Of a stretch of 41,884 nt of DNA, positions 33,804 through 41,376 are shown one piece after another. The notes beneath the pieces are model-generated. The model made no database searches and was not told the DNA's origin. It saw only the letters and a list, made by a program, of their open reading frames with translations. Position 1 is the first letter of the stretch, and each line of letters opens with the position of its first letter. Source of the DNA: Desulfurococcales archaeon. GTDB lineage: Archaea > Thermoproteota > Thermoprotei_A > Sulfolobales > NBVN01. The stretch lies in NCBI GenBank assembly GCA_027023255.1, contig JALVVU010000096.1, positions 1 to 41,884 on the forward strand. Reading direction: 5' to 3'. The position numbers were made by a program, and so were the translations under genes.

Positions 33804-34108
33804 GGAAACACCCCATAATAATATGCAGGTGCAGAGACGTCACACTAGACGACGTGCTGAAGGCAATCGATGAGGGCTGCGAGGATTTAGAATGCATTAA
33901 GAGGCGCTTAGGCCTCGGCATGGGGCCCTGCCAGGGGAGGACGTGCATACCCCTAGTAATAGGGATTATGGCGAGGAGGCTAGGTAAGAAGCCCGATGAA
34001 CTACTCATACCCAAGCCCAGAGCCCCCGTAACACCGATACCGGTGTCCCTTCTCCTCAAGTCTGTGGACGTTAAGGTTGAGGGCGAAGGAGGTGATGAGA
34101 ATGCGTGA
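33788..34108 (+). CDS. pdhX: BFD-like [2Fe-2S] subunit of proline dehydrogenase complex
   Basis: This 106-residue protein has the bacterioferritin-associated-ferredoxin-like [2Fe-2S] arrangement: CxC (C13, C15) and CxxxxC (C48, C53), with two further cysteines (C31, C36). Between them is the helical hairpin of the BFD fold. In HcnA/NirB-type proteins the same fold links flavin subunits. The ATG at 33788 overlaps the previous gene by 16 bases and has GGAGGTGA (33774-33781) six bases before it. A longer frame starts upstream but lacks such support. The small size and operon position match the third gene of the archaeal pdhAFXB operon. Confidence 0.84.
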   Translation: MGEEVRKHPIIICRCRDVTLDDVLKAIDEGCEDLECIKRRLGLGMGPCQGRTCIPLVIGIMARRLGKKPDELLIPKPRAPVTPIPVSLLLKSVDVKVEGEGGDENA

Positions 34109-35264
34109 GGAAGTGGAGGTACTCATTATTGGGGCTGGAATATCCGGCCTAGCCATAGCGTACTCACTTCAGAAGAGAGGTGTTAAGGACATACTGATTC
34201 TCGACGAGTCATACATAGGTGCGGGATCCACCGGCAGGTGCGCCACCGGCATAAGGGCTTCCTTCACATCCAAGGAACACGTCGTCCTAATGAAACACAG
34301 CATCGATCTATGGAAGAAGTACGCCGCGGGTGAGTTAGGGCGGGCAGGACTATATTACGACCAATCAGGTTACGTATGGGTAGCGACACGCGACGAAAGC
34401 GCGGAGTTCTTCGAGAAACTTGCGAAGCTACATAACTCGCTAGGCGTGAACACGAAGATTATAGGGATCGATGAACTGAAGGAGCTAGTACCTCCCATGA
34501 AGGTGGATGGCGTCGCGGGAGCGATGTTCGACCCAACAGCCGGCAAGTCCTACCCATTCGACACAATCTTCGCGTTCCTAAAACTAGTGAAGGGACGCGG
34601 CGCCGAAGTAGTTACGAGGGTCAAGGTAACGAAGATACTCACCTCCTCAGGAAAGGTTACTGGGGTAGAGGTAAAGGGAGGCAAGATCATTAAGGCCCCC
34701 ACGGTCGTCGTTGCAGCCGGCTCTGGAAGCCGGGAATTACTAGGGAGTGTAGGGGCGAAGCTACCGATAGAGAACATACCTAGACACGCCCTCATCACGG
34801 AGCCATACAAGGAAGCGTTTAAACCCCTAGTAATAGATTGGGACACGCCCGGCGTCCCCTACATAGTTCAGTCGAAGGAGGGAGGGTTCTTCATGGGGCG
34901 TGACGTCGAGGAGAAACCAGAACTCCCGCTCACGTCACAACGCATAGACTTCATGCCTAAGGCAGTAAAGCCCCTGACGAAGTTCTTCCCATGGCTAAGG
35001 AACATCAGGGTCCTAAGGTACTGGGTAGGGTACTACGTGACAACGCCCGACCACCACCCCGTTTACGGCCCGGTCAAGGAAGTTGAGGGCCTCTACATAG
35101 CGGCAGGGTACAGTGGCCACGGATACATGATGGGCCCAATAACCGGGGAACTGCTGGCGGAATGGATACTGAACGGGAAACCACACATACCTGAGGCGGA
35201 AAGACTAACACTAAATAGGTTTGAGAAAGGTGCACTTATAAAGGAACTGGCGGTGGTCGGGTAA
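34101..35264 (+). CDS. pdhB: FAD-dependent amino-acid dehydrogenase, proline dehydrogenase beta-type catalytic subunit
   Basis: This 387-residue DAO-family flavoenzyme has an N-terminal GAGISG Rossmann motif (11-16) and the loop with AGSTGRCATGIRASF (41-55) typical of sarcosine oxidase/HcnC/PdhB. The C-terminal FAD contact has YSGHGYMMGPITGELLAEW. In the archaeal dye-linked complexes this subunit oxidises L-proline to pyrroline-5-carboxylate. The ATG at 34101 overlaps pdhX by eight bases and has GGAGGTGA at 34088-34095; earlier ATG codons (34077, 34095) lie inside or before that motif. Substrate choice between proline, hydroxyproline and sarcosine is inferred from operon layout and a PutP-like neighbour. 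Confidence 0.87.
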   Translation: MREEVEVLIIGAGISGLAIAYSLQKRGVKDILILDESYIGAGSTGRCATGIRASFTSKEHVVLMKHSIDLWKKYAAGELGRAGLYYDQSGYVWVATRDESAEFFEKLAKLHNSLGVNTKIIGIDELKELVPPMKVDGVAGAMFDPTAGKSYPFDTIFAFLKLVKGRGAEVVTRVKVTKILTSSGKVTGVEVKGGKIIKAPTVVVAAGSGSRELLGSVGAKLPIENIPRHALITEPYKEAFKPLVIDWDTPGVPYIVQSKEGGFFMGRDVEEKPELPLTSQRIDFMPKAVKPLTKFFPWLRNIRVLRYWVGYYVTTPDHHPVYGPVKEVEGLYIAAGYSGHGYMMGPITGELLAEWILNGKPHIPEAERLTLNRFEKGALIKELAVVG

Positions 35265-35308
35265 ATGACGGTCAGGGAAATCAATATATCGACCGATATG
35301 GACTTGAA

Positions 35309-35668
35309 GTGGGTGGGATACTGAGCGCTGGTGCAGGAGCTGTTGTGGCGGCAAGCGCCGCAGCATACTCAGCTCAAGCGAGGGCATTAATATACGCGTA
35401 CTTAGTAATGACTCCCCAGCAATTTGTTAATGCCGTGAATCAGGTGGAACGAAAGCCAGTAATTGTCGTTGAGGCCGAGAGGGATGAGGGCATAATAAAT
35501 AAGAGGAAGACATACTTCTACGCCCTAAGCTTTAATGGGCTGATAGCGGTAACAAAAACACGTCAACCACTCCCCCTACCATCTAATGTCAAGGTAATCA
35601 AGGCGGAGAGAATAATATTGCCGCAACCATGTCTTGCCTACTTAAACCGAGTCGAGAAACAAGGATAA
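35309..35668 (+). CDS. Small membrane-anchored hypothetical protein
   Basis: I do not recognise this 119-residue protein. A glycine and alanine-rich hydrophobic N-terminus (about 1-20) forms a membrane anchor or signal, followed by a soluble part with strands (KPVIVVEAERDEG, LIAVTKTR). The start is a GTG at 35309 without a clear ribosome binding site. A TATA-like CTTATAAAG (35235-35243) would place transcription start at the A of an ATG at 35265. That ATG runs in another frame for only 19 codons. One extra G in the GGG runs at 35311-35317 would join the two frames, so a frameshift or assembly error is possible. Confidence 0.5.
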   Translation: MGGILSAGAGAVVAASAAAYSAQARALIYAYLVMTPQQFVNAVNQVERKPVIVVEAERDEGIINKRKTYFYALSFNGLIAVTKTRQPLPLPSNVKVIKAERIILPQPCLAYLNRVEKQG

Positions 35669-35715
35669 CAGCAGTTCCTGAAGCGTGGAATCTTACTAAC
35701 AGGGTTATGCTTTTC

Positions 35716-35732
35716 CCTCCAAACTCTGGAGG
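35716..35732 (+). terminator. Hairpin after the small membrane protein gene
   Basis: CCTCCA-aactc-TGGAGG is a perfect six-base stem with a five-base loop, preceded by TTTT. It lies 48 bases after the stop at 35668 and may end transcription or act as a regulatory site. Evidence is structural only. Confidence 0.35.
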
Positions 35733-35828
35733 CGCCAAGTAGCTCATCCACGAATGGAAGTGTTTTCAGTTCTCAGTGCCGAGGGTTATGTGTATTAAGG
35801 TCGCACCACCTAATTCACGGTGTTCTTG

Positions 35829-36446
35829 ATGGGGCTCTTCGGTAGGAGACGTGGGGGAGGAAAGGCTAGGGACGTTTCACTGAGTTCTGTAGAGGTGCGT
35901 GTGGATAGTGAGTTAAGGAAAATCCTCGAGTACTTCATGGAGTCCGAGGGCATTTCCTCAACATCGGAAGCCATCACTAGGCTAGTTAAGATGGGGTATA
36001 AGTACTGGAATATGAGGTCGCAGTACGGTGATGACTTAAGCGACCGTGAGTTGTGGGATATTAGGTTCAGGCTACTTAAGCTTGAGAGTGGTTACCTACA
36101 CTATAAACTCATGCTTAGGGACGCTTTAGAGCAGCTCCGTACCCTGACGATGAACCTTAGCTCAGCTCTCTCACAGCTAAACACCTGCCTAGCTAGGCTC
36201 AAGGACGCGGATCCCAACGCTAATGTTGACCTAGAGGACGCCGAGAGGTACAAGCGCGTGCTTGAGGAGTATAGCAAGAAGTTCATATTCTCAGCTAAGG
36301 AGGAGATAGAGTCTGGTCAGTGTGGAGGTATTAGTGATGAGGAAATAATCAGAGACATTGAGAACTTACTCCACCTATATAAGGAGAAACTAGGCACGCA
36401 TGGGAAGGGGTTCAAGAGCCATGAGGTTTCTCAGAAGAGCACGTAG
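35829..36446 (+). CDS. Ribbon-helix-helix-like protein with long coiled coil
   Basis: I recognise only parts of this 205-residue protein. The N-terminus is basic and glycine-rich (GLFGRRRGGG). Residues about 18-60 look like a ribbon-helix-helix DNA-binding module, with VEVRVDSELRKILEYF and ISSTSEAITRLVKMGY. A long helical, heptad-rich region (about 85-160) follows and should form a coiled coil. The ATG at 35829 has GGTG six bases upstream; a GTG at 35820 would overlap it. It overlaps the DUF6062-like gene by 26 bases, so they are probably translated together. The pair may be a regulator or a DNA-organising factor with a metal-binding partner; this is inference. Confidence 0.6.
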   Translation: MGLFGRRRGGGKARDVSLSSVEVRVDSELRKILEYFMESEGISSTSEAITRLVKMGYKYWNMRSQYGDDLSDRELWDIRFRLLKLESGYLHYKLMLRDALEQLRTLTMNLSSALSQLNTCLARLKDADPNANVDLEDAERYKRVLEEYSKKFIFSAKEEIESGQCGGISDEEIIRDIENLLHLYKEKLGTHGKGFKSHEVSQKST

Positions 36447-37200
36447 CGAGGCTGGAACGAAGGACCTGATTTACGCTAGGCTAGAGGAGGCAATGGAGCG
36501 CCCTGAATGCCCCATCTGCTTCCTCCTAGCGAAGGCCGAGAGAGGGTTAATTGAGGAAATACTGTACGAGCACGTGCAGGACCCTACCGTGAGGAAACAG
36601 CTCAGAAGTAGCTTGGGACTATGCCCCTACCACGCTTGGTTGCTTCACGACATAAGCCTCTCAAGACCGGAGATGAATGGGTTGGGGGTCACGATCATCT
36701 ACGAGGACATGCTCTCAACCTACCTAGAAGCCCTAACTAGTGGGGAGGAGCAGGAATCTAAGGTGGGTAGCGGTCCCTGCATAGTATGTGAGCACGTGAT
36801 GGAGTTCGAGGTCGGGTACGTTGAGGCCTTCGCAGAAAGGGCCGTGAGGACGGATCTCCTAGCCATTTACGAGGAGTCACCGTCAGTACTATGCATCAGA
36901 CACTATAGAGCAGTCAGGGATGCCCTGAAAGGGGTTGGGGGCAAGGCAACTGAAATACTGGAGAGATTGAAAGCCATTCAAGCAAGGAAGATAGAATCCC
37001 TGATTAAGTTGATGAGGGAATACGTGAGGAAGCAAGACTACCGTGTAAAGGAGGAAATAACGGCTGAGGAAGCTAGGGCGTGGCGTGTCGCCCTGCACGT
37101 GCTTAAGGGTGGCAGGAACTCACCCTCAATACTTTCATACAAAATCCCGAAGTCTAAGAAAGGGATTCTAGCAAAACTTTCGAGAAGGAAAAGAGGGTAA
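36421..37200 (+). CDS. DUF6062-like protein with two Cys-Cys/Cys-His metal sites
   Basis: This 259-residue protein shows a repeated pattern. The first set is CPIC (C30, C33) and LCPYH (C68, H71). The second is CIVC (C120, C123) and LCIRH (C158, H161). Each set could bind one zinc or iron atom. This resembles DUF6062, a family of unknown function. The C-terminal third is helical and basic, ending in KLSRRKRG. The ATG at 36421 is preferred over 36400 because GAAGGGG precedes it at a workable distance. It is coupled to the RHH/coiled-coil gene and followed, tail to tail, by an HD gene. Confidence 0.68.
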   Translation: MRFLRRARSEAGTKDLIYARLEEAMERPECPICFLLAKAERGLIEEILYEHVQDPTVRKQLRSSLGLCPYHAWLLHDISLSRPEMNGLGVTIIYEDMLSTYLEALTSGEEQESKVGSGPCIVCEHVMEFEVGYVEAFAERAVRTDLLAIYEESPSVLCIRHYRAVRDALKGVGGKATEILERLKAIQARKIESLIKLMREYVRKQDYRVKEEITAEEARAWRVALHVLKGGRNSPSILSYKIPKSKKGILAKLSRRKRG

Positions 37201-37220
37201 CGTAGCAAGATGCTCCGGCA

Positions 37221-37808
37221 TCACGTGCTTAGCTCAGCCTTAAGCTCCCTGAGGAACTCAACCACGAACTTAACCCTGCGTCTCGCCTCCTCCTTCCCTT
37301 CAGGGGTCCACATGAGGGAAGGAAGCTTCAGTATCTTCGATTCGAAGTGGGCTATGGAGTCCTTAATGCTCCTACCTATGGTGGCTGAGTACATGAACAC
37401 CCTCACAACGCCTATGGCGCCCAGCGCATCAAGCTTATCAGCATCGCTAAGGATTTTCGCTTCAAGTGACTTAGGTTCCCTACCCGCCGAGAAGGAGTGT
37501 GCCTCGATGGCGTGAGCAACCGCCTCAACCTTCTCCTTAGGGAGGCCTAAGGCTTTCAGAATCACTTCAGCCACACGTGCTGAGGCGAGGGCGTGGTCGA
37601 AGCCCTCCTTAGCGTTATTCCCCCTACCATTCCTAGCAATATCGTGTAGGAGGGCGGAAAGCTCGATAACCTCCTTATCCGCCTCAGGGTAGTTACTGGC
37701 TATCTTCAACGCGAGGTGCTTAACCCGCTCAACGTGCGGGTACCCATGGACGGGGTCAGAACTCATAACCCCCTTCACGATCTCCTCCACGACGTCAACT
37801 GCACCCAA
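37221..37808 (-). CDS. HD domain phosphohydrolase
   Basis: This 195-residue HD-superfamily protein has H25 in HGYPHVERV, H55-D56 in ALLHDIARNG, H99 in VAHAIEAHS and D124 in LSDADKLDALG, giving a complete set of metal ligands. Relatives are small archaeal and bacterial HD hydrolases of unknown or nucleotide substrates. I place the start at the TTG at 37808, not at the ATG at 37871. A strong TATA-like box (37843-37850) lies about 39 bases before this TTG, and the ATG would fall upstream of the box inside a 25-base hairpin. GGGGT precedes the TTG. The gene is divergent from the possible Roadblock protein gene. Confidence 0.78.
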   Translation of the reverse strand: MGAVDVVEEIVKGVMSSDPVHGYPHVERVKHLALKIASNYPEADKEVIELSALLHDIARNGRGNNAKEGFDHALASARVAEVILKALGLPKEKVEAVAHAIEAHSFSAGREPKSLEAKILSDADKLDALGAIGVVRVFMYSATIGRSIKDSIAHFESKILKLPSLMWTPEGKEEARRRVKFVVEFLRELKAELST

Positions 37809-37840
37809 TAAAACCCCGAAGACCGGCTCTAGGTGAAGAC

Positions 37841-37852
37841 ACCTTATAAAGC
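37841..37852 (-). promoter_or_regulatory. TATA-like box of the HD gene
   Basis: Minus-strand GCTTTATAAGGT predicts transcription start near 37819, eleven bases before the TTG at 37808. This argues against translation from the ATG at 37871. Confidence 0.6.
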
Positions 37853-37857
37853 GTGAT

Positions 37858-37882
37858 CCGCAACCCGGCATGCGGGTTGCGG
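37858..37882. repeat. Perfect 10-base inverted repeat between divergent promoters
   Basis: CCGCAACCCG and CGGGTTGCGG flank a five-base centre (GCATG). The repeat lies between the TATA-like boxes of the divergent HD and Roadblock-like genes. It is GC-rich, unlike its surroundings, and suits a dimeric repressor site. The binding factor is unknown. Confidence 0.6.
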
Positions 37883-37910
37883 TAATACAGCATTAGCACC
37901 CTGAACCCAG

Positions 37911-37950
37911 TCTTATAAGGAGTGAGGGGCACCAGCTTGGAGATGGTGGT
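37911..37950 (+). promoter_or_regulatory. Promoter and ribosome binding site of the Roadblock-like gene
   Basis: TATA-like TCTTATAAGG (37911-37920) lies about 40 bases before the GTG at 37956. GGTGGT (37945-37950) lies five bases before it. Confidence 0.55.
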
Positions 37951-37955
37951 AATTA

Positions 37956-38303
37956 GTGTCCGAGGACATAACCCTAGAGTGGGTTGAGCCCCAATCAAAG
38001 CCCTTGGTTAAGGACTCAGACCTACATGAGGAGGCGCTAGGGGTTGAGCCTACCTTCAATACCGTACTAATAGTTGATGCTAAGACCGGGGAACTCACAG
38101 ACATAGGCGTCAACTCACCGACGCGTCTCCCGAACCCTGAGGCGTTCGCTAAAGCACTCGCTATCGTGTCATGCGTGGCTCAAGGCGTGGTTAAGGAGCT
38201 AGGCGGCAGTGAGGTGAAGGAGCTAGACATAGTCACGGACGACGCGTTAATAGTTGTCCTACATGACGGCAAATACCTCAGGGTAGGGATCTCCTCAACG
38301 TAA
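37956..38303 (+). CDS. Small protein, possible Roadblock/LC7-like fold
   Basis: This 115-residue protein has no family I can name for certain. After a disordered acidic N-terminus (about 1-32), the remaining 80 residues alternate strand, long helix, strand and strand (NTVLIVDAKTGELTDIG, a helix with EAFAKALAIVSCVAQGVVKEL, LDIVTDDALIVVLHDGKYLRVGIS). That order and the hydrophobic pattern recall Roadblock/LC7 domains, which in archaea partner small GTPases. No GTPase gene is nearby. The GTG start has a good ribosome binding site and TATA box. The next gene on the same strand, korD, has its own promoter. Confidence 0.6.
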   Translation: MSEDITLEWVEPQSKPLVKDSDLHEEALGVEPTFNTVLIVDAKTGELTDIGVNSPTRLPNPEAFAKALAIVSCVAQGVVKELGGSEVKELDIVTDDALIVVLHDGKYLRVGISST

Positions 38304-38396
38304 GTAATTTTCACACACAACGTACGAAACTCCGCGCTACGGCATTGCTGACAACGTAAGCACGTAAGAAACACGAACGTGGCTTTCTGCCTGAAG

Positions 38397-38406
38397 ACTT
38401 TTTAGA
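38397..38406 (+). promoter_or_regulatory. TATA-like box of korDABC
   Basis: ACTTTTTAGA is centred about 26 bases before the ATG at 38427, so the mRNA may begin at that ATG (leaderless). The alternative GTG at 38409 would lie only a few bases after the box and could not be in the transcript. Confidence 0.45.
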
Positions 38407-38426
38407 TTGTGTCAAGAGTTGAAACG

Positions 38427-38708
38427 ATGGGTTCGAGATTGGGTGTGGTGCAAGCATTAATCGAGGACCCCGAGACCGACCCGCCAGAACGTCGTCCCAG
38501 ATTCCGCATCGTTGTTATCCCGGAGCGTTGTAAGGAATGTGGTCTATGCATACACGTGTGCCCTAAGAACGTCCTTGAGAAGGGCACCGAAGCAAACGCC
38601 CGTGGGTACAGGTACCCAGTACCTGCCAGGCCTGAGGACTGCGTTGGTTGCAGGTTATGTGAGTTCAACTGCCCTGACTTCGCAATATACGTCGTGCCCG
38701 TGAGGTGA
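38427..38708 (+). CDS. korD: 2-oxoacid:ferredoxin oxidoreductase, delta (ferredoxin) subunit
   Basis: This is the electron-carrying subunit of the KorDABC complex. The 93-residue protein has two classic [4Fe-4S] motifs: C35-C38-C41-C45 and C72-C75-C78-C82, each last cysteine followed by P. It transfers electrons from the thiamine-bound intermediate to soluble ferredoxin. The ATG at 38427 is chosen because the TATA-like box places transcription start there; a GTG at 38409 would add six residues. The next gene starts six bases on, with GAGGTGA overlapping this stop codon. Confidence 0.9.
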   Translation: MGSRLGVVQALIEDPETDPPERRPRFRIVVIPERCKECGLCIHVCPKNVLEKGTEANARGYRYPVPARPEDCVGCRLCEFNCPDFAIYVVPVR

Positions 38709-38714
38709 GCTGGT

Positions 38715-39842
38715 TTGAGCCGTTGTGAGTACATACCTGCGAACATAGCCATTGCGGAGGGTGCGATGGCGGCAGGCCTGAGTTTCTTCGCAGGATACCC
38801 GATAACGCCGGCCTCAGACCTCTTCGAGTACTTAGCGGAGAAGCTCCCAGAACGTGGCGGGGTTGTCGTTCAGTTTGAGGACGAGATAGGCTCAATAAAC
38901 GCGGTTATTGGTGCTGCGTGGGCCGGAGCCAAAGCAATGACCGCGACCTCGGGGCCGGGCTTCTCCCTCATGGTTGAGGGTTTAGGGCTGGCGATAATGA
39001 CTGAGACACCCTTAGTCCTTGTGGATGTCATGCGTGCCGGCCCCTCCACAGGTGTACCGACGAAAACAACTCAATCCGACGTTTACCAGGTAAGGTTCGC
39101 AGCCCACGGCGAGTACTCGGTACCAGTACTCGTTCCTTGGTCCGCGCAGGAGGCCTTCGACTTAGCGGTGAAGGCCTTCAACATAGCTGAAGCCCTACGC
39201 ACTCCAGTAATACTCCTCACCGATGCCGCCCTAGCCCACACGTGGGAGCGCGTTGAGATTAAGGGTCATGACGAGATTGAAATCGTTAAGAGGAGACCAC
39301 CGTGCAACCCTCCAGAAAAGTTCAAGCTGTACGAACCATGCAAGGACTTAGCCCCCAGGATGGCTTACTTCGGTGAAGGCTACGGAATACTGGTTGAGTC
39401 CCTAGCACACGACGAGGAAGGGTACTACTCACCAAACACGGAAGCCTACGAACGTTTAGTGAGGAGGTTAGTTGCTAAGATAGAGAGGAATTCCCACCTC
39501 ATAGCCGATAATGAGGAGTACTTGACGCGGGGAGCGGAGTACGTGATCTACGCTTACGGCTCTACAGCGCGCTCAGCGTATGCTGTCGTCAAGGAGTTAA
39601 GGAGAGAGGGATTGAGGGTAGGGTTATTCAGGCCTAGGGCACTATGGCCGTTCGACGCGGAAGGCCTCAAGAAAGCAACGGAATCTGCAAAGAAGGTCTT
39701 CGTAGTTGAAAACAACCTAGGCAAGATGGTCAGGGAGGTTGAGAGGGTTCTGAAGAACAAGGAGGTCATCCCAATAAACGTCATAGATCTGGAGGTCCCG
39801 CCCCCAGACAAGATAAGTGAGGAGATCAGGAGGTGGTTATGA
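38715..39842 (+). CDS. korA: 2-oxoglutarate:ferredoxin oxidoreductase, alpha subunit
   Basis: This subunit carries the pyrimidine-binding and C-terminal transketolase-like domains of a four-subunit 2-oxoacid:ferredoxin oxidoreductase. The 375-residue protein has the helix with GYPITPASD (27-35), a conserved ATSGPGFSLM stretch, and the segment with GPSTGVPTKTTQSD. These suit 2-oxoglutarate-type (KorA) enzymes rather than pyruvate enzymes (PorA). The start is TTG at 38715 with GAGGTGA six bases upstream. Branched-chain 2-oxoacids remain possible substrates. Confidence 0.93.
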   Translation: MSRCEYIPANIAIAEGAMAAGLSFFAGYPITPASDLFEYLAEKLPERGGVVVQFEDEIGSINAVIGAAWAGAKAMTATSGPGFSLMVEGLGLAIMTETPLVLVDVMRAGPSTGVPTKTTQSDVYQVRFAAHGEYSVPVLVPWSAQEAFDLAVKAFNIAEALRTPVILLTDAALAHTWERVEIKGHDEIEIVKRRPPCNPPEKFKLYEPCKDLAPRMAYFGEGYGILVESLAHDEEGYYSPNTEAYERLVRRLVAKIERNSHLIADNEEYLTRGAEYVIYAYGSTARSAYAVVKELRREGLRVGLFRPRALWPFDAEGLKKATESAKKVFVVENNLGKMVREVERVLKNKEVIPINVIDLEVPPPDKISEEIRRWL

Positions 39843-39843
39843 A

Positions 39844-40656
39844 GTGAGTGCGCATCCCCTAGACAAGTACCTCGTCACCAAGCGCCTCCCACACATATGG
39901 TGCCCGGGTTGCGGCATAGGTGTTGCCTTAGCTGCAATACTTCGAGCCATCGACAGAAGGGTTCGTGAAGGAGCCCTAAAGCCCGAGAACCTAGTGATGG
40001 TTACTGGAATAGGGTGCACCGCTAGGGCAGCCATATACGTGTCCTTCGACTCAGCCCACACAATACACGGGAGAGCAATACCGTTCGCGTCGGGAGCTAA
40101 GCTAGCCAACCCCAAACTGGAGGTAATGGTGCTGGGAGGGGACGGCGACATAGCTGGAATAGGCGGCAATCACCTCCTACACGCGGCGAGGCGTAATATG
40201 GACCTTACGGTATTCATGATTACGAACATGGTTTACGCGATGACCGGAGGGCAGGTAGCCCCAACCACGCCCACGGGAATGTACACCACGACAACGCCCA
40301 AGGGTAACCCGGAAACCCCAGTCAACGTAATTAAGCTCGTAGCATACCAAGGCGCAAACTACGTGGCGCGAGCCTCAACAACCCACCCAGCCCTCATAGA
40401 GCGCTACACGTACAGGGCTTTAGGGATGGAGGGCTTCAGATTCATAGAGATAATATCGCCTTGCCCAGAAATATTCGGGAGACACATAGGGTTCAGAGAC
40501 CCGGTGGAACTCTACGAGGAAATAAAGAAGAAGTCCAAGTATAAACCGAAGCCATCCCTCGAGGAATCAGACCTTGATTGGGAGAGAGGCTGGGTACTAG
40601 GGGAATTCATTGAGAGAAACGAGCCCGGATATCTAAAGAGAATCGGGAGGGTGTGA
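39844..40656 (+). CDS. korB: 2-oxoglutarate:ferredoxin oxidoreductase, beta (TPP-binding) subunit
   Basis: This subunit binds thiamine pyrophosphate. The 270-residue protein has WCPGCG at 19-24, the thiamine motif GDGDIAGIGGNH (99-110) with N128 completing the magnesium site, and a conserved GGQVAPTTP stretch. The GTG at 39844 follows the korA stop by one base and has GGAGGTGG (39829-39836) seven bases upstream. An ATG at 39817 would overlap korA by 26 bases and is less likely. Together with korA it forms the active site at the subunit interface. Confidence 0.93.
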   Translation: MSAHPLDKYLVTKRLPHIWCPGCGIGVALAAILRAIDRRVREGALKPENLVMVTGIGCTARAAIYVSFDSAHTIHGRAIPFASGAKLANPKLEVMVLGGDGDIAGIGGNHLLHAARRNMDLTVFMITNMVYAMTGGQVAPTTPTGMYTTTTPKGNPETPVNVIKLVAYQGANYVARASTTHPALIERYTYRALGMEGFRFIEIISPCPEIFGRHIGFRDPVELYEEIKKKSKYKPKPSLEESDLDWERGWVLGEFIERNEPGYLKRIGRV

Positions 40657-40659
40657 GGT

Positions 40660-41211
40660 ATGAGGCATGAAGTACTCATAGCTGGGAGGGGAGGACAGGG
40701 AATCCTTCTCCTAGGTCATGTACTCGGCTTAGCGGCTGCGAAATACGCCAACCTCTACGTAACAGGGACGGAATCATACGGGGCCGAAACAAGGGGAGGT
40801 GACTCACGCGCCGACATAATTCTCTGTGACGAAGCTGAGGAACTGGACTACGTGAAAGTCAGACACGCCGACATAGCGCTATTCATGTATGCTGAGCAAC
40901 TAAGACGCTATTCACATTTAGTAAATAATCGAGCAATAGTATTCGTTGATTCATCATTCATAGCTAGGGAGGACGTTGAGGAAGTGAAGGGTAATCGACA
41001 GTGGCTCGTTAACCACAAGCCCTACACCAACATTGCTAGGGAGGAGCTAGGAACGCATAGGGTCGCGAACATGGTTGCATTAGGTCACTTAATCGGAGTA
41101 ACTAAGGTCGTACCGCCTGAGGCTATTGAGAACGCTATTAGAGAGCTCGTTAGACCTAAGTGGATTGAACTCGATATAAAGGCATTTAGACTAGGCTTAA
41201 GCTTAAGGTAG
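40660..41211 (+). CDS. korC: 2-oxoglutarate:ferredoxin oxidoreductase, gamma subunit
   Basis: This 183-residue protein is the gamma subunit, with the N-terminal GRGGQG motif (9-14) followed by the conserved stretch with ESYGAETRGGDSRADI. The gamma subunit supplies a Rossmann-like domain that probably helps bind coenzyme A. It starts three bases after the korB stop and closes the korDABC operon. A pyrimidine-rich tract after the stop (CCCCTC, TTTCCCC) may terminate transcription. Confidence 0.93.
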   Translation: MRHEVLIAGRGGQGILLLGHVLGLAAAKYANLYVTGTESYGAETRGGDSRADIILCDEAEELDYVKVRHADIALFMYAEQLRRYSHLVNNRAIVFVDSSFIAREDVEEVKGNRQWLVNHKPYTNIAREELGTHRVANMVALGHLIGVTKVVPPEAIENAIRELVRPKWIELDIKAFRLGLSLR

Positions 41212-41376
41212 TTCCCCTCAAAATACTTTCCCCTTAACCGCTTCGACGTTTAGAGTAACAACTCTTATTATTTCCCGGACAGAAAACTCCTTGAGAGAGG
41301 AGAAAACGGAAGCCGAAGGTGCTATTCAGCGGGCACGGAGCGACGGTTTCCACTAATCCGGAGGTGACGCGCAGGA

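Noticed and set aside
33323-33811. 162-codon minus-strand frame opposite the ferredoxin subunit
   Set aside because: The plus strand carries two complete [4Fe-4S] motifs with operon-type ribosome binding sites; the opposing frame is not protein-like.
37808-37871. N-terminal 21-residue extension of the HD protein from the ATG at 37871
   Set aside because: It would require transcription starting upstream of the strong TATA box, and its start lies inside the 25-base inverted repeat. The extension also looks unlike the start of HD proteins.
38180-38374. Minus-strand frame with several cysteines (starts MFLTCLRCQQC)
   Set aside because: It overlaps the Roadblock-like gene antisense and lacks a ribosome binding site or TATA box, so the cysteines are probably chance.
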